Under the pieces are notes generated by a model. It was not told where the DNA came from. It searched no databases and saw only the letters and a list, made by a program, of their open reading frames with translations. Below, piece after piece: positions 1-5,073 of a stretch of DNA of 5,073 nt. The stretch is taken from contig JAFXIM010000192.1 in NCBI GenBank assembly GCA_017533165.1, positions 1 through 5,073 of the forward strand, in the 5' to 3' direction. This DNA is from Eggerthellaceae bacterium. GTDB taxonomy: Bacteria > Actinomycetota > Coriobacteriia > Coriobacteriales > Eggerthellaceae. Position 1 is the stretch's first letter. Every line of letters begins with the position of its first letter. Position numbers and translations under genes: made by a program.

Positions 1-27
1 CGCGAGCATGGTTTGCATCTGAATCAT
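1..27 (-). CDS. rplN: 50S ribosomal protein L14, first nine codons only (cut by window edge)
   Basis: Reading from the ATG at 27-25 gives MIQMQTMLA, which matches the usual start of bacterial L14 (MIQxxTxLxVADNSG). L14 is a large-subunit protein that binds 23S rRNA and sits at the subunit interface. Its place directly after rpsQ is the canonical order, where rplN opens the spc-type part of the cluster. The gap to the rpsQ stop is 42 nt, the longest inside the cluster, and holds a hairpin next to the start codon. A possible Shine-Dalgarno AGGT lies 7 nt before the ATG. Only 27 bases are visible, so the call rests on the N-terminal peptide and gene order. Confidence 0.88.
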
Positions 28-32
28 ATGCT

Positions 33-55
33 TTACCTAACTTTCCTCTAGGTAA
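33..55 (-). other. Hairpin in the rpsQ-rplN gap, overlapping the rplN ribosome-binding region
   Basis: TTACCTA (55-49) and TAGGTAA (39-33) form a perfect 7-bp inverted repeat around a 9-nt loop, GAGGAAAGT. The 3' arm carries the AGGT nearest the rplN start, while the loop exposes GAGGAAAG, a second Shine-Dalgarno-like element 13 nt from the ATG. The fold could hide one site and show the other. There is no T-run after it, so it is not an intrinsic terminator. The pairing is seen directly; any effect on translation or RNA stability is inference. Confidence 0.5.
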
Positions 56-69
56 TCGGTGTGAGCCGA

Positions 70-330
70 TTATTTGGCCTTCTCTACGATCTCAACAAGA
101 CGCCAACGCTTCATCTTGGACAGCGGGCGGGTCTCCATGATACGGACGGTATCGCCGAGGCCGCACTCATTGTTCTCATCATGAGCATGGAACTTCTTGG
201 TGGTGGTCATCATCTTGCCGTAAACCGGATGCGGCTTGCGCTCCTTGACGGCAACGACAATGGTCTTGTCGTTGACAGAGCTGACAACGATGCCCTGGCG
301 AACCTTACGAAGATTACGCTCTTCAGTCAT
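70..330 (-). CDS. rpsQ: 30S ribosomal protein S17
   Basis: Encodes 86 residues starting [10 protein letters not shown]17 is a primary binder of 16S rRNA with an OB-fold and helps assemble the small-subunit body. The family signature is present: an early RxGxVVS strand (residues 11-17), the KxxxHPxYGK region (about 30-39), and the GDxVxIxExRPLSKxKxWxLV block at about 59-79. An ATG three codons upstream (339-337) is in frame, but it directly touches the GGGAGG at 345-340 and leaves no spacer, whereas the ATG at 330 lies 9 nt from it, so 330 is the preferred start. The gap from the rpmC stop is 19 nt. Length is normal for the family. Confidence 0.96.
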   Translation of the reverse strand: MTEERNLRKVRQGIVVSSVNDKTIVVAVKERKPHPVYGKMMTTTKKFHAHDENNECGLGDTVRIMETRPLSKMKRWRLVEIVEKAK

Positions 331-339
331 TTTCTCCAT

Positions 340-345
340 CCTCCC
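340..345 (-). promoter_or_regulatory. Shine-Dalgarno site that decides the rpsQ start
   Basis: GGGAGG on the minus strand in the rpmC-rpsQ gap. It is immediately followed by an in-frame ATG (339) and, 9 nt further on, by a second ATG (330). Only the second has a usable spacer, so S17 most likely begins at MTEERN rather than MEKMTEERN. Confidence 0.6.
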
Positions 346-349
346 TCAG

Positions 350-544
350 CTACGCGCTCAACTCACGAGCACGCATCTCGGTCTGGATGCGCGCAATGTC
401 TTTCTTGACCTGCTTGACACGAGCGGTGTTGTCAAGCTGGCTGGTTGCCATCTGGAAACGCAGGTTGAACAGCTCCTCACGCGCCTCCTTCAGCTTGACC
501 TGCAGGTCCTCGGCAGAAAGCTCACGAATCTCTGCTGCTTTCAT
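350..544 (-). CDS. rpmC: 50S ribosomal protein L29
   Basis: A 64-residue protein beginning MKAAEIREL, typical of L29, which is two long antiparallel helices near the peptide exit tunnel, beside L23, in the area used by trigger factor and SRP. The family features are the charged first helix (residues 3-23, KxxEIRxLSxxEL-like), the central ELFNLRFQ(M)A stretch (24-33), and the K-K-x-I-A-R-I-x-T signature at 47-55. Its ATG directly follows the rplP stop (TAA then ATG, no gap), pointing to translational coupling; AGGA in the last rplP codons can act as ribosome-binding site. Length is normal. Confidence 0.96.
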   Translation of the reverse strand: MKAAEIRELSAEDLQVKLKEAREELFNLRFQMATSQLDNTARVKQVKKDIARIQTEMRARELSA

Positions 545-967
545 TTATTCCTGCCCTTCCATCTCACGGGTGACAATCTTGCACTTGATGGGCAGCTTGT
601 TGATGGCAAGACGGAGAGCCTCGCGTGCGGTCTCGTCGTCAACGCCGTCGATCTCGAACATGATACGACCGGGCTTGACAACTGCTACCCAACCCTCGGG
701 GCTGCCCTTACCGGAACCCATGCGGGTCTCAGCGGGCTTCGAGGTGATCGGCTTGTCGGGGAAGATCGTGATCCAGACCTTACCACCACGCTTCATGTGG
801 CGGGTCATAGCGATACGAGCTGCCTCGATCTGACGGTTGGTGATCCAATGGGGCTCGAGAGCCTGGATACCATAGGAACCGTGGTTCAGACGGGTGCCGC
901 CCTTGGCCTTGCCCTTCATGGAACCACGCTGCACCTTGCGGTGCTTTACGCGCTTAGGTACGAGCAT
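545..967 (-). CDS. rplP: 50S ribosomal protein L16
   Basis: A 140-residue L16, close to the usual 136-145. It begins with the family motif MLxPKRxKxRKxxRG (residues 1-14). L16 binds 23S rRNA near the A-site tRNA elbow and is needed late in 50S assembly. Other visible hallmarks are the basic [11 protein letters not shown] segment (56-66), the FPDKPIT region (69-75), the RMGSGKG loop (82-88), which corresponds to the conserved arginine hydroxylated in some proteobacteria, and the [12 protein letters not shown] block (98-109). The start abuts the rpsC TAA with no spacer, and an AGGGG about 10 nt upstream lies inside the rpsC 3' end. No defects are seen. Confidence 0.97.
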   Translation of the reverse strand: MLVPKRVKHRKVQRGSMKGKAKGGTRLNHGSYGIQALEPHWITNRQIEAARIAMTRHMKRGGKVWITIFPDKPITSKPAETRMGSGKGSPEGWVAVVKPGRIMFEIDGVDDETAREALRLAINKLPIKCKIVTREMEGQE

Positions 968-1678
968 TTACTTTGCACCCCTCTCGTTGCGATCGTTGCG
1001 ACGGCGGCTCGGACGGGAGCTGCCCTCGAGAGCCGGCTGCGGAGCCTTCTGGCCCGGCAGAACGTCACCGTGGTAGACCCACACCTGGATGCCGATGGCG
1101 CCCATGGTGGTGGAAGCGGTGGCGAAGCCGTAGTCGATCTTGGCGCGGAGGGTGTGCAGCGGCACGAGACCCTCACGGTACCACTCACGGCGGCTCATCT
1201 CAGCGCCGCCCAGACGACCGGAGCACTGGATACGGATGCCCTTAGCGCCGGACTTCATAGCGGACTGAACAGCCTTGCGCATTGCGCGACGGAAGGCAAC
1301 GCGGCCCTCGAGCTGCTCTGCGATGGACTGCGCGACGAGCACTGCGTCGAGCTCGGGGCGCTTGACCTCGATAACCTCAACGGAAACGGTGCCGGTAGCG
1401 ATCTTCTCAAGCTTCTTGCGAAGGGTGTCGATCTCTGCGCCCTTCTTGCCGATGACCAGACCCGGGCGAGCCGTGGTGATGATGACCTTGGTCTTGTCGC
1501 CTGCACGCTCGATCTCCACGCGGGAGACGGCAGCACGGGCGAGATACTTGTCCAGGAACTTGCGGATTGCAAGGTCGTTCTCGAGCGTCTTGGCGTAATC
1601 CTTGCCGGCGTACCAGCGGCTACGATGATCCTCGGTGATGCCAAGACGGAAGCCGGTAGGGCTGACTTTCTGACCCAT
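968..1678 (-). CDS. rpsC: 30S ribosomal protein S3
   Basis: Encodes 236 residues opening [14 protein letters not shown], the S3 N-terminal signature. S3 sits in the 30S head at the mRNA entry channel and contributes to ribosomal helicase activity. A type II KH domain is visible with the GxxG loop GKKG at 77-80. The C-terminal domain follows, with the conserved [18 protein letters not shown] segment at about 153-170 and [12 protein letters not shown] at 173-184. Residues from about 211 form a basic low-complexity tail rich in Arg, Ser, Asn and Pro, a variable extension common in actinobacterial S3. The ATG is 3 nt after the rplV stop, so initiation is probably coupled to rplV. Complete and of normal length. 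Confidence 0.97.
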   Translation of the reverse strand: MGQKVSPTGFRLGITEDHRSRWYAGKDYAKTLENDLAIRKFLDKYLARAAVSRVEIERAGDKTKVIITTARPGLVIGKKGAEIDTLRKKLEKIATGTVSVEVIEVKRPELDAVLVAQSIAEQLEGRVAFRRAMRKAVQSAMKSGAKGIRIQCSGRLGGAEMSRREWYREGLVPLHTLRAKIDYGFATASTTMGAIGIQVWVYHGDVLPGQKAPQPALEGSSRPSRRRNDRNERGAK

Positions 1679-1681
1679 GGA

Positions 1682-2023
1682 CTATGCCTCCTCTCGCGGT
1701 GCAACGATGATGGTGATGTGGCTGGTGCGCTTGCGAATACGCGAAGCGGAACCCTTTGCGCGGGGGCGAATACGCTTCAGCGTGGGGCCCTCGTCAACGA
1801 AAGCGGCCTTGACGACCAGATTGTCGGCGCGCAGGTGATTGTTGTGCTCTGCATTCGCGACTGCGGAGTTGAGGACCTTGATGACGTCCTCGGCAACTGC
1901 GCGATTGGTGAAGGCGAGGATCTCGCGAGCCTGCTCGACGGACTTGCCGCGAACCTGGTCGACGACGACGCGTGCCTTACGGGGAGAAACGCGAACGAAG
2001 CGTGCTACTGCTTTGACTTCCAT
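1682..2023 (-). CDS. rplV: 50S ribosomal protein L22
   Basis: A 113-residue L22, the usual size. L22 contacts all domains of 23S rRNA, and its extended beta-hairpin lines the nascent-peptide exit tunnel beside L4. The sequence shows [20 protein letters not shown] (7-26), the family's first conserved block, then the helical [11 protein letters not shown] region (52-62), and the tunnel hairpin with [16 protein letters not shown] followed by [14 protein letters not shown] (76-105). The hairpin is intact, with no insertion or deletion of the kind associated with macrolide resistance. The 15-nt gap from the rpsS stop carries a GGGGTG ribosome-binding site 5 nt before the ATG. Confidence 0.97.
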   Translation of the reverse strand: MEVKAVARFVRVSPRKARVVVDQVRGKSVEQAREILAFTNRAVAEDVIKVLNSAVANAEHNNHLRADNLVVKAAFVDEGPTLKRIRPRAKGSASRIRKRTSHITIIVAPREEA

Positions 2024-2038
2024 GATTTCACCCCTATC

Positions 2039-2311
2039 CTATCGCTTCTTCTTGTCGGCTGCATGACCCTTGAACGTACGGGTCGGGGCAAACTCGCCCA
2101 GCTTGTGGCCAACCATAGACTCGGTAACGTAAACCGGCACGTGCTTGCGGCCATCGTGAACGGCGATGGTGTGACCCACCATTTCCGGGAAGATGGTGCT
2201 CGAACGAGACCAGGTCTTGATGACGTCCTTTTCGCCGGCTGCATTCATAGCCTCGATACGACCCAGAAGGCGCGGTTCTACGAAAGGACCCTTCTTCAAA
2301 CTTCTGCTCAC
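2039..2311 (-). CDS. rpsS: 30S ribosomal protein S19 (GTG start)
   Basis: Encodes 90 residues beginning [10 protein letters not shown], the S19 family start. S19 lies in the 30S head with S13 and contacts the P-site tRNA and bridge region. The family motifs are complete: [11 protein letters not shown] (6-16), [24 protein letters not shown] (31-54), and [24 protein letters not shown] (57-80), then a short Lys-rich tail. The initiation codon is GTG (2311-2309), while every other visible cluster start is ATG; a strong AAGGAG with a 5-nt spacer supports it, and no upstream in-frame start matches the family. The gap to the rplB stop is 14 nt. Confidence 0.97.
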   Translation of the reverse strand: MSRSLKKGPFVEPRLLGRIEAMNAAGEKDVIKTWSRSSTIFPEMVGHTIAVHDGRKHVPVYVTESMVGHKLGEFAPTRTFKGHAADKKKR

Positions 2312-2316
2312 TATTG

Positions 2317-2322
2317 CTCCTT
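2317..2322 (-). promoter_or_regulatory. Strong ribosome-binding site for the GTG-started rpsS
   Basis: AAGGAG on the minus strand followed by the 5-nt spacer CAATA and then GTG. It is one of the best anti-16S matches in the cluster and may offset the weaker start codon. Confidence 0.65.
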
Positions 2323-2325
2323 AGG

Positions 2326-3156
2326 CTACTTCTTGCGACGACGGATGATGAGACGGCTCGAAGCCTTCTTCTTGTTGCGCGTACGGTGACCCTTGGTCGG
2401 GATACCCCACGGGGTAACCGGATGACGGCCTGCGGACTTGTTCTTGCCCTCGCCGCCGCCGTGCGGGTGATCGACCGGATTCATGACGGTACCACGAACG
2501 CTCGGGCGGATGCCCTTCCAACGGTTGCGGCCAGCCTTGCCGATCTTGATGTTGGCATGCTCGGCATTGCCGACCTCGCCGATGGTGGCGCGGCAGGTGA
2601 TGAGCACGCGGCGCATTTCGGAAGACGGCATACGAAGGATGGCGTAGTTGCCTTCCTTGCCCATCAGCTGAATGCTGGTGCCTGCGGAACGAGCGAGCGC
2701 AGCGCCCTTACCGGGCTGCAGCTCAACGTTGTGGATCAGCGTACCGACGGGGATGTTGGCCAGCGGCATTGCGTTGCCCGGCTTGATGTCGGCCTCAGCA
2801 CCGCTCATGACCATATCGCCCACGCGCAGACCCTTCGGGTGGATGATGTAGCGCTTCTCGCCATCAACGTAGTGCAGAAGGGCGATGCGTGCGGAACGGT
2901 TCGGATCGTACTCGATGGTAGCGACCTTGGCGGGCACGCCGTCCTTGTTGCGCTTGAAGTCGATGATACGGTAACGATTCTTGTTACCGCCACCCTGATG
3001 ACGGGTGGTGACGCGGCCGTAGTTGTTGCGACCCGCCTTCTTCGGCTTCGGAGCGAGCAGCGACTTCTCCGGCTTGTCGGTCGTGATCTCAGCGAAATCA
3101 GAAACCGTCTGGAAGCGTCGGCCGGGGCTCGTCGGCTTATACTGTTTGACTCCCAT
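2326..3156 (-). CDS. rplB: 50S ribosomal protein L2
   Basis: A 276-residue L2, the usual length, beginning [15 protein letters not shown]2 is among the most conserved ribosomal proteins; it binds domain IV of 23S rRNA, is needed for subunit joining and sits close to the peptidyl-transferase centre. Visible blocks are [18 protein letters not shown] (52-69), the central OB-fold/SH3-like region with [16 protein letters not shown] (81-96), and [13 protein letters not shown] (226-238), whose His230 corresponds to the conserved histidine 229 of the E. coli protein. A basic tail rich in Arg and Lys follows. The ATG is preceded by AGGA with a 5-nt spacer. Unlike the usual order, no rplW lies upstream; rplB is the first gene after its own promoter and leader. 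Confidence 0.98.
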   Translation of the reverse strand: MGVKQYKPTSPGRRFQTVSDFAEITTDKPEKSLLAPKPKKAGRNNYGRVTTRHQGGGNKNRYRIIDFKRNKDGVPAKVATIEYDPNRSARIALLHYVDGEKRYIIHPKGLRVGDMVMSGAEADIKPGNAMPLANIPVGTLIHNVELQPGKGAALARSAGTSIQLMGKEGNYAILRMPSSEMRRVLITCRATIGEVGNAEHANIKIGKAGRNRWKGIRPSVRGTVMNPVDHPHGGGEGKNKSAGRHPVTPWGIPTKGHRTRNKKKASSRLIIRRRKK

Positions 3157-3230
3157 TACTTTCCTTTCTCGGGCTTTCTATCGTCACCTACCTTGCCGCT
3201 CAGATTCCGCTTTCCCTCGCATGCGGCGCC

Positions 3231-3261
3231 AAGGCCGCTTAGCTCGAATCAAGCGGTCCTT
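3231..3261 (-). other. Leader hairpin nearest rplB (10 bp, one bulged A)
   Basis: AAGGACCGCTT (3261-3251) pairs with AAGCGGCCTT (3240-3231) around a 10-nt loop: ten Watson-Crick pairs with one bulged A. It may extend outward through a G-G mismatch to a further GC pair of bases on each side. No T-run follows, so it is not a terminator. It lies about 74 nt before the L2 start. Because all pairs are Watson-Crick, this stem alone does not tell which strand is transcribed. Confidence 0.55.
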
Positions 3262-3297
3262 CGCGTCAATATAGGCAACGCTAAAAACCCCTTATTC

Positions 3298-3352
3298 GGT
3301 TCTCTTTCAAGGTTTGCGCAGCTCAATCACTACGCTCCCCATGATGAGAACC
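3298..3352 (-). other. Two-part leader stem enclosing an 11-codon reading frame
   Basis: The outer stem is GGTTCTC (3352-3346) with GAGAACC (3304-3298), seven perfect pairs. Inside it GCGTAG (3335-3330) pairs with CTGCGC (3321-3316), including one G-U pair, around an 8-nt loop. The stems are separated by 10- and 11-nt single-stranded sides, a layout often seen in protein- or ligand-binding RNA internal loops. Just after it comes GGGG plus five Ts (3291-3283). An alternative pairing of AAACC with GGTTT would compete with the outer stem and could be a weak attenuator; that part is speculative. Confidence 0.42.
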
Positions 3353-3359
3353 CAACCTC

Positions 3360-3400
3360 GGAACCTTTGCTCGCACGCCTCTCCGTACACCAAAGGCTCC
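3360..3400 (-). other. Long leader hairpin (10 bp plus 6 bp)
   Basis: GGAGCCTTTG (3400-3391) pairs with CAAAGGTTCC (3369-3360) over ten pairs including one G-U. Across a small 1x2 internal loop, TGTACG (3389-3384) pairs with CGTGCG (3377-3372), including two U-G pairs, closing a 6-nt GAGAGG loop. All three wobble pairs fit only minus-strand RNA. This is the strongest single structure in the leader. There is no poly-T after it. Confidence 0.6.
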
Positions 3401-3432
3401 CCTTACGTTGTGATCAGGCGATTGCCGAACGG

Positions 3433-3451
3433 TAGGAAGGGAGGCTTCCCA
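3433..3451 (-). other. First leader hairpin (7 bp, CCTCC loop)
   Basis: TGGGAAG (3451-3445) pairs with CTTCCTA (3439-3433), seven pairs with one G-U, around the loop CCTCC. A surrounding stem, GCGAT (3455-3451) with ATCGC (3422-3418), is possible but shares base 3451. The CCTCC loop resembles an anti-Shine-Dalgarno sequence, but no perfect partner was seen at the rplB start. Confidence 0.4.
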
Positions 3452-3513
3452 TCGCGACTCCGTCTAACCACGCGCCCGGGTGTATCCATACGTACACACA
3501 GACGCAAGGAAAC

Positions 3514-3542
3514 ATTATAGTTTCGTGTTATTCAATATTCAA
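3514..3542 (-). promoter_or_regulatory. Sigma70-type promoter for the rplB operon
   Basis: A -35 box TTGAAT (3542-3537) and a perfect -10 box TATAAT (3519-3514) are separated by exactly 17 nt and point toward rplB. Transcription would begin near 3505-3509, giving a 5' leader of about 350 nt. The -35 box covers the whole ygiQ stop codon (3541-3539), so the promoter starts inside the last codon of ygiQ. AT-richness here contrasts with the GC-rich flanks. A second TTGAAT (3536-3531 region) would leave only about 10 nt to the -10 box and is less likely. No activator or repressor site is recognisable. Confidence 0.75.
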
Positions 3543-5073
3543 GAGTTATTTTTCTTAGGTCGCACGAGGCACTTGGGATCATAGCCGATGAGGTCCTCGC
3601 GACCCGCCTTGCGCAATGCCTCGATGACCAGGTCGCGATTCTTCGGGTTTCGATACTGGATCAAAGCGCGCTGCAATGCCTTCTCATGCGGTGATTTGGG
3701 AACGTAGACAGGCTCCATGGTGAGTGGGTTTATGCCCGTGTAGTACATGCAGGTCGAAACCGTCGAGGGCGTTGGGTAGAAATCCTGCACCTGCTCGGGG
3801 TTATAGCCCATATCGCGGCAGTACTCTGCAAGCTCAACCGCCTCCGCCCAACCTGAACCCGGATGCGAAGACATCAAATAGGGTACGAGATACTGATCCT
3901 TACCCAGCTGCTCGTTGATTTTCTTGTACTCGGCAACGAAATCGCGGTAAACCTTGGGCGCGGGTTTTCCCATGGTGGCAAGCACGGTTTTCGACACATG
4001 CTCGGGGGCAACCTTAAGCTGCCCGCTCACATGGTGCTCGCACAGCTCGCGCAGGAAGGTCCTGTCGCTGTCGGCCATGAGGTAGTCAAAGCGGATGCCC
4101 GAACGCACGAACACCTTCTTGACGCCGGGCAGAGCGCGAAGCTTGCGCAGCAAGCCCACGTAGTCGCTGTGGTCAACCTTCATCTGACGACAGGGCTTAG
4201 GCCACAGACAACGCTTGTGCACGCAAGCTCCGTGCTCGAGCTGCTTTTTGCAAGCGGGAATGCGGAAGTTGGCCGTCGGTCCTCCCACATCATGGATATA
4301 CCCCTTGAAGTCGGGGTCTTGCGTGAGCAAGCGCGCCTCCTCGACAAGCGAGTCATGGCTGCGGGAAGACACGATGCGACCTTGGTGGAAGGTAAGCGCG
4401 CAGAAGGAGCACTCGCCAAAGCAACCGCGTGAGCTGGTGAGGCTGAACTTAACCTCAGCTAAGGCGGGAACGCCGCCAAGCTCGTCATAGGAAGGATGCC
4501 AGGCCCTCGCGTAGGGCAAGCGATACACCGCGTCGAGCTCAGAGGTGCTCAAAGGGAGCTGCGGCGGGTTCACCACCACGTACTCGTGATCGGAATACGG
4601 CTCGACCAAGCACTTTCCCGAAACGGGGTCGCTGTTGCGATACTGCAGGTCGAAGCTCCGCGCAAAAGCGAGCTTATCTTCGTTGATGTCATCCCACGTA
4701 GGCAGCTTGATGTAATCGTAGACATGCTCGAGCGATCGGGTGCGATAGGCCGTTCCCTGAATGAAGGTGAGATCGGATATGCGAAGTCCGCTGGCAAGAG
4801 CTTCGGCAATCTCGACGACAGACCGCTCCCCCATGCCGTAGGAAACCAGATCCGCCCCCGAGTCGAGCAGAATGGATCGCTTGAGCTTGTCCGACCAGTA
4901 ATCGTAATGGGCGAGCCTGCGCAGGGAAGCCTCTATACCGCCAAGGACGATGGCTGCCGATTTGTAGGTTCGGCGGATGAGGTTTGAGTACACCACCGCT
5001 GCATGGTTTGGGCGCTTTCCCGACACACCACCTGGAGAGTACGCATCTTGGTTGCGGCGCTTTTTCGCCACCG
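3539..5073 (-). CDS. ygiQ: YgiQ family radical SAM protein, 5' end outside the window
   Basis: The visible 510-residue C-terminal part of a YgiQ/UPF0313-type protein. Residues are counted from the GTG at 5071, which is not the true start: family homology (the DAYSPGG and NLIRR...IVLGGIEASLRR blocks, about 9-52) is already under way and members are usually about 600-740 residues, so roughly 100 or more N-terminal residues are missing. The radical SAM iron-sulfur motif CX3CX2C is at Cys217, Cys221 and Cys224, followed by GGPTAN (263-268). A second cysteine set at 274, 283, 288 and 294, typical of this family, may bind another metal centre. The reaction and substrate of YgiQ proteins are not established. 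It ends in a Lys/Asn-rich tail, and no terminator lies between it and the rplB promoter. Confidence 0.93.
   Translation of the reverse strand, partial: VAKKRRNQDAYSPGGVSGKRPNHAAVVYSNLIRRTYKSAAIVLGGIEASLRRLAHYDYWSDKLKRSILLDSGADLVSYGMGERSVVEIAEALASGLRISDLTFIQGTAYRTRSLEHVYDYIKLPTWDDINEDKLAFARSFDLQYRNSDPVSGKCLVEPYSDHEYVVVNPPQLPLSTSELDAVYRLPYARAWHPSYDELGGVPALAEVKFSLTSSRGCFGECSFCALTFHQGRIVSSRSHDSLVEEARLLTQDPDFKGYIHDVGGPTANFRIPACKKQLEHGACVHKRCLWPKPCRQMKVDHSDYVGLLRKLRALPGVKKVFVRSGIRFDYLMADSDRTFLRELCEHHVSGQLKVAPEHVSKTVLATMGKPAPKVYRDFVAEYKKINEQLGKDQYLVPYLMSSHPGSGWAEAVELAEYCRDMGYNPEQVQDFYPTPSTVSTCMYYTGINPLTMEPVYVPKSPHEKALQRALIQYRNPKNRDLVIEALRKAGREDLIGYDPKCLVRPKKNNS

Larger units (their letters stand above)
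3157..3506 (-). promoter_or_regulatory. Candidate structured 5' leader RNA of the rplB operon
   Basis: This stretch between the predicted transcription start (about 3505-3509) and the L2 ATG has no recognisable gene: all three minus frames are broken by stops, and no peptide resembles L23, L4, L3 or S10. It instead contains at least four hairpins: 3433-3451, 3360-3400, 3298-3352 and 3231-3261. Five G-U pairs in three of these are possible only in minus-strand RNA and would be A-C mismatches in the opposite transcript, so the fold has the orientation expected for an rplB 5' UTR. It ends with AAAGGAAAG, the L2 ribosome-binding site. I do not recognise it as a known riboswitch or ribosomal-protein leader. 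Autogenous control by an encoded protein is a plausible inference, since ribosomal operons often use such leaders. Confidence 0.55.

Noticed and set aside
331..339. Upstream ATG of rpsQ (MEKMTEERN)
   Set aside because: The GGGAGG site touches this ATG with no spacer; the ATG at 330 has a workable spacer and matches the expected S17 N-terminus.
236..2389. Very long open frame (717 codons) on the plus strand
   Set aside because: It lies antisense across rpsQ to rplB, whose proteins are unmistakable. The peptide looks like no known family, and long antisense frames are expected opposite highly biased GC-rich ribosomal genes.
3231..3261. Intrinsic terminator for ygiQ at the strong hairpin
   Set aside because: No T-run follows in the minus direction, and it is downstream of the rplB promoter.
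2314..3435. 373-codon open frame on the plus strand
   Set aside because: It is a shadow of rplB continuing into the leader region; no recognisable domains and no convincing ribosome-binding site.
3506..3512. TTTCCTT near the promoter, perfectly complementary to the rplB ribosome-binding site
   Set aside because: It lies just after the -10 box and mostly upstream of the expected transcription start, so most of it would not be in the mRNA. A match this short between A/T-rich sites is also easily random.
3314..3520. 68-codon plus-strand frame in the gap upstream of rplB
   Set aside because: It runs opposite the leader and promoter, shows no family resemblance, and the wobble pairs of the hairpins favour minus-strand RNA.
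3157..3538. Degraded rplW (L23) in front of rplB
   Set aside because: All three minus frames have early stops, and no L23-like basic C-terminal motif is visible.
5069..5071. GTG as the start of the YgiQ protein
   Set aside because: Conserved family sequence is already present at this point and the family is longer, so the gene continues past the window edge.

Overview
This window is the core of a bacterial ribosomal-protein (S10-type) gene cluster, read entirely on the minus strand, plus the 3' part of a radical SAM gene of the YgiQ family. Protein sequences, the high-GC codon use and the Arg-rich tail on S3 suggest an actinobacterial-type genome. My best guess is the Coriobacteriia (Eggerthella/Slackia/Collinsella relatives), at moderate to low confidence because no search was run.

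Layout in the direction of transcription (right to left): ygiQ, 5' end cut by the window (5073-3539); a gene-free stretch (3538-3157) with a near-consensus sigma70-type promoter whose -35 box spans the ygiQ stop codon, followed by a roughly 350-nt leader rich in inverted repeats; then rplB (L2), rpsS (S19), rplV (L22), rpsC (S3), rplP (L16), rpmC (L29), rpsQ (S17) and the first nine codons of rplN (L14). Gene order from rplB onward is the canonical one and the genes are nearly touching. At rpsC/rplP and rplP/rpmC the stop codon directly abuts the next ATG. No terminator is visible inside the cluster, so one polycistronic mRNA running into the spc-type genes is expected.

The unusual part is the upstream end. 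In most bacteria rplB is the fifth gene of the S10 operon, after rpsJ, rplC, rplD and rplW. Here none of these is next to rplB. Instead rplB has its own promoter and a long leader with at least four good hairpins. Several hairpins contain G-U pairs that work only in RNA copied from the minus strand (on the other strand they would be A-C mismatches), which supports a structured 5' UTR of the rplB operon. This is a candidate regulatory leader, possibly for autogenous control by one of the encoded ribosomal proteins; which protein, or whether any, cannot be seen from the sequence.

The rest is ordinary housekeeping: seven complete ribosomal protein genes with normal lengths and intact family motifs. 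No mobile element, CRISPR array, tRNA or rRNA was seen.
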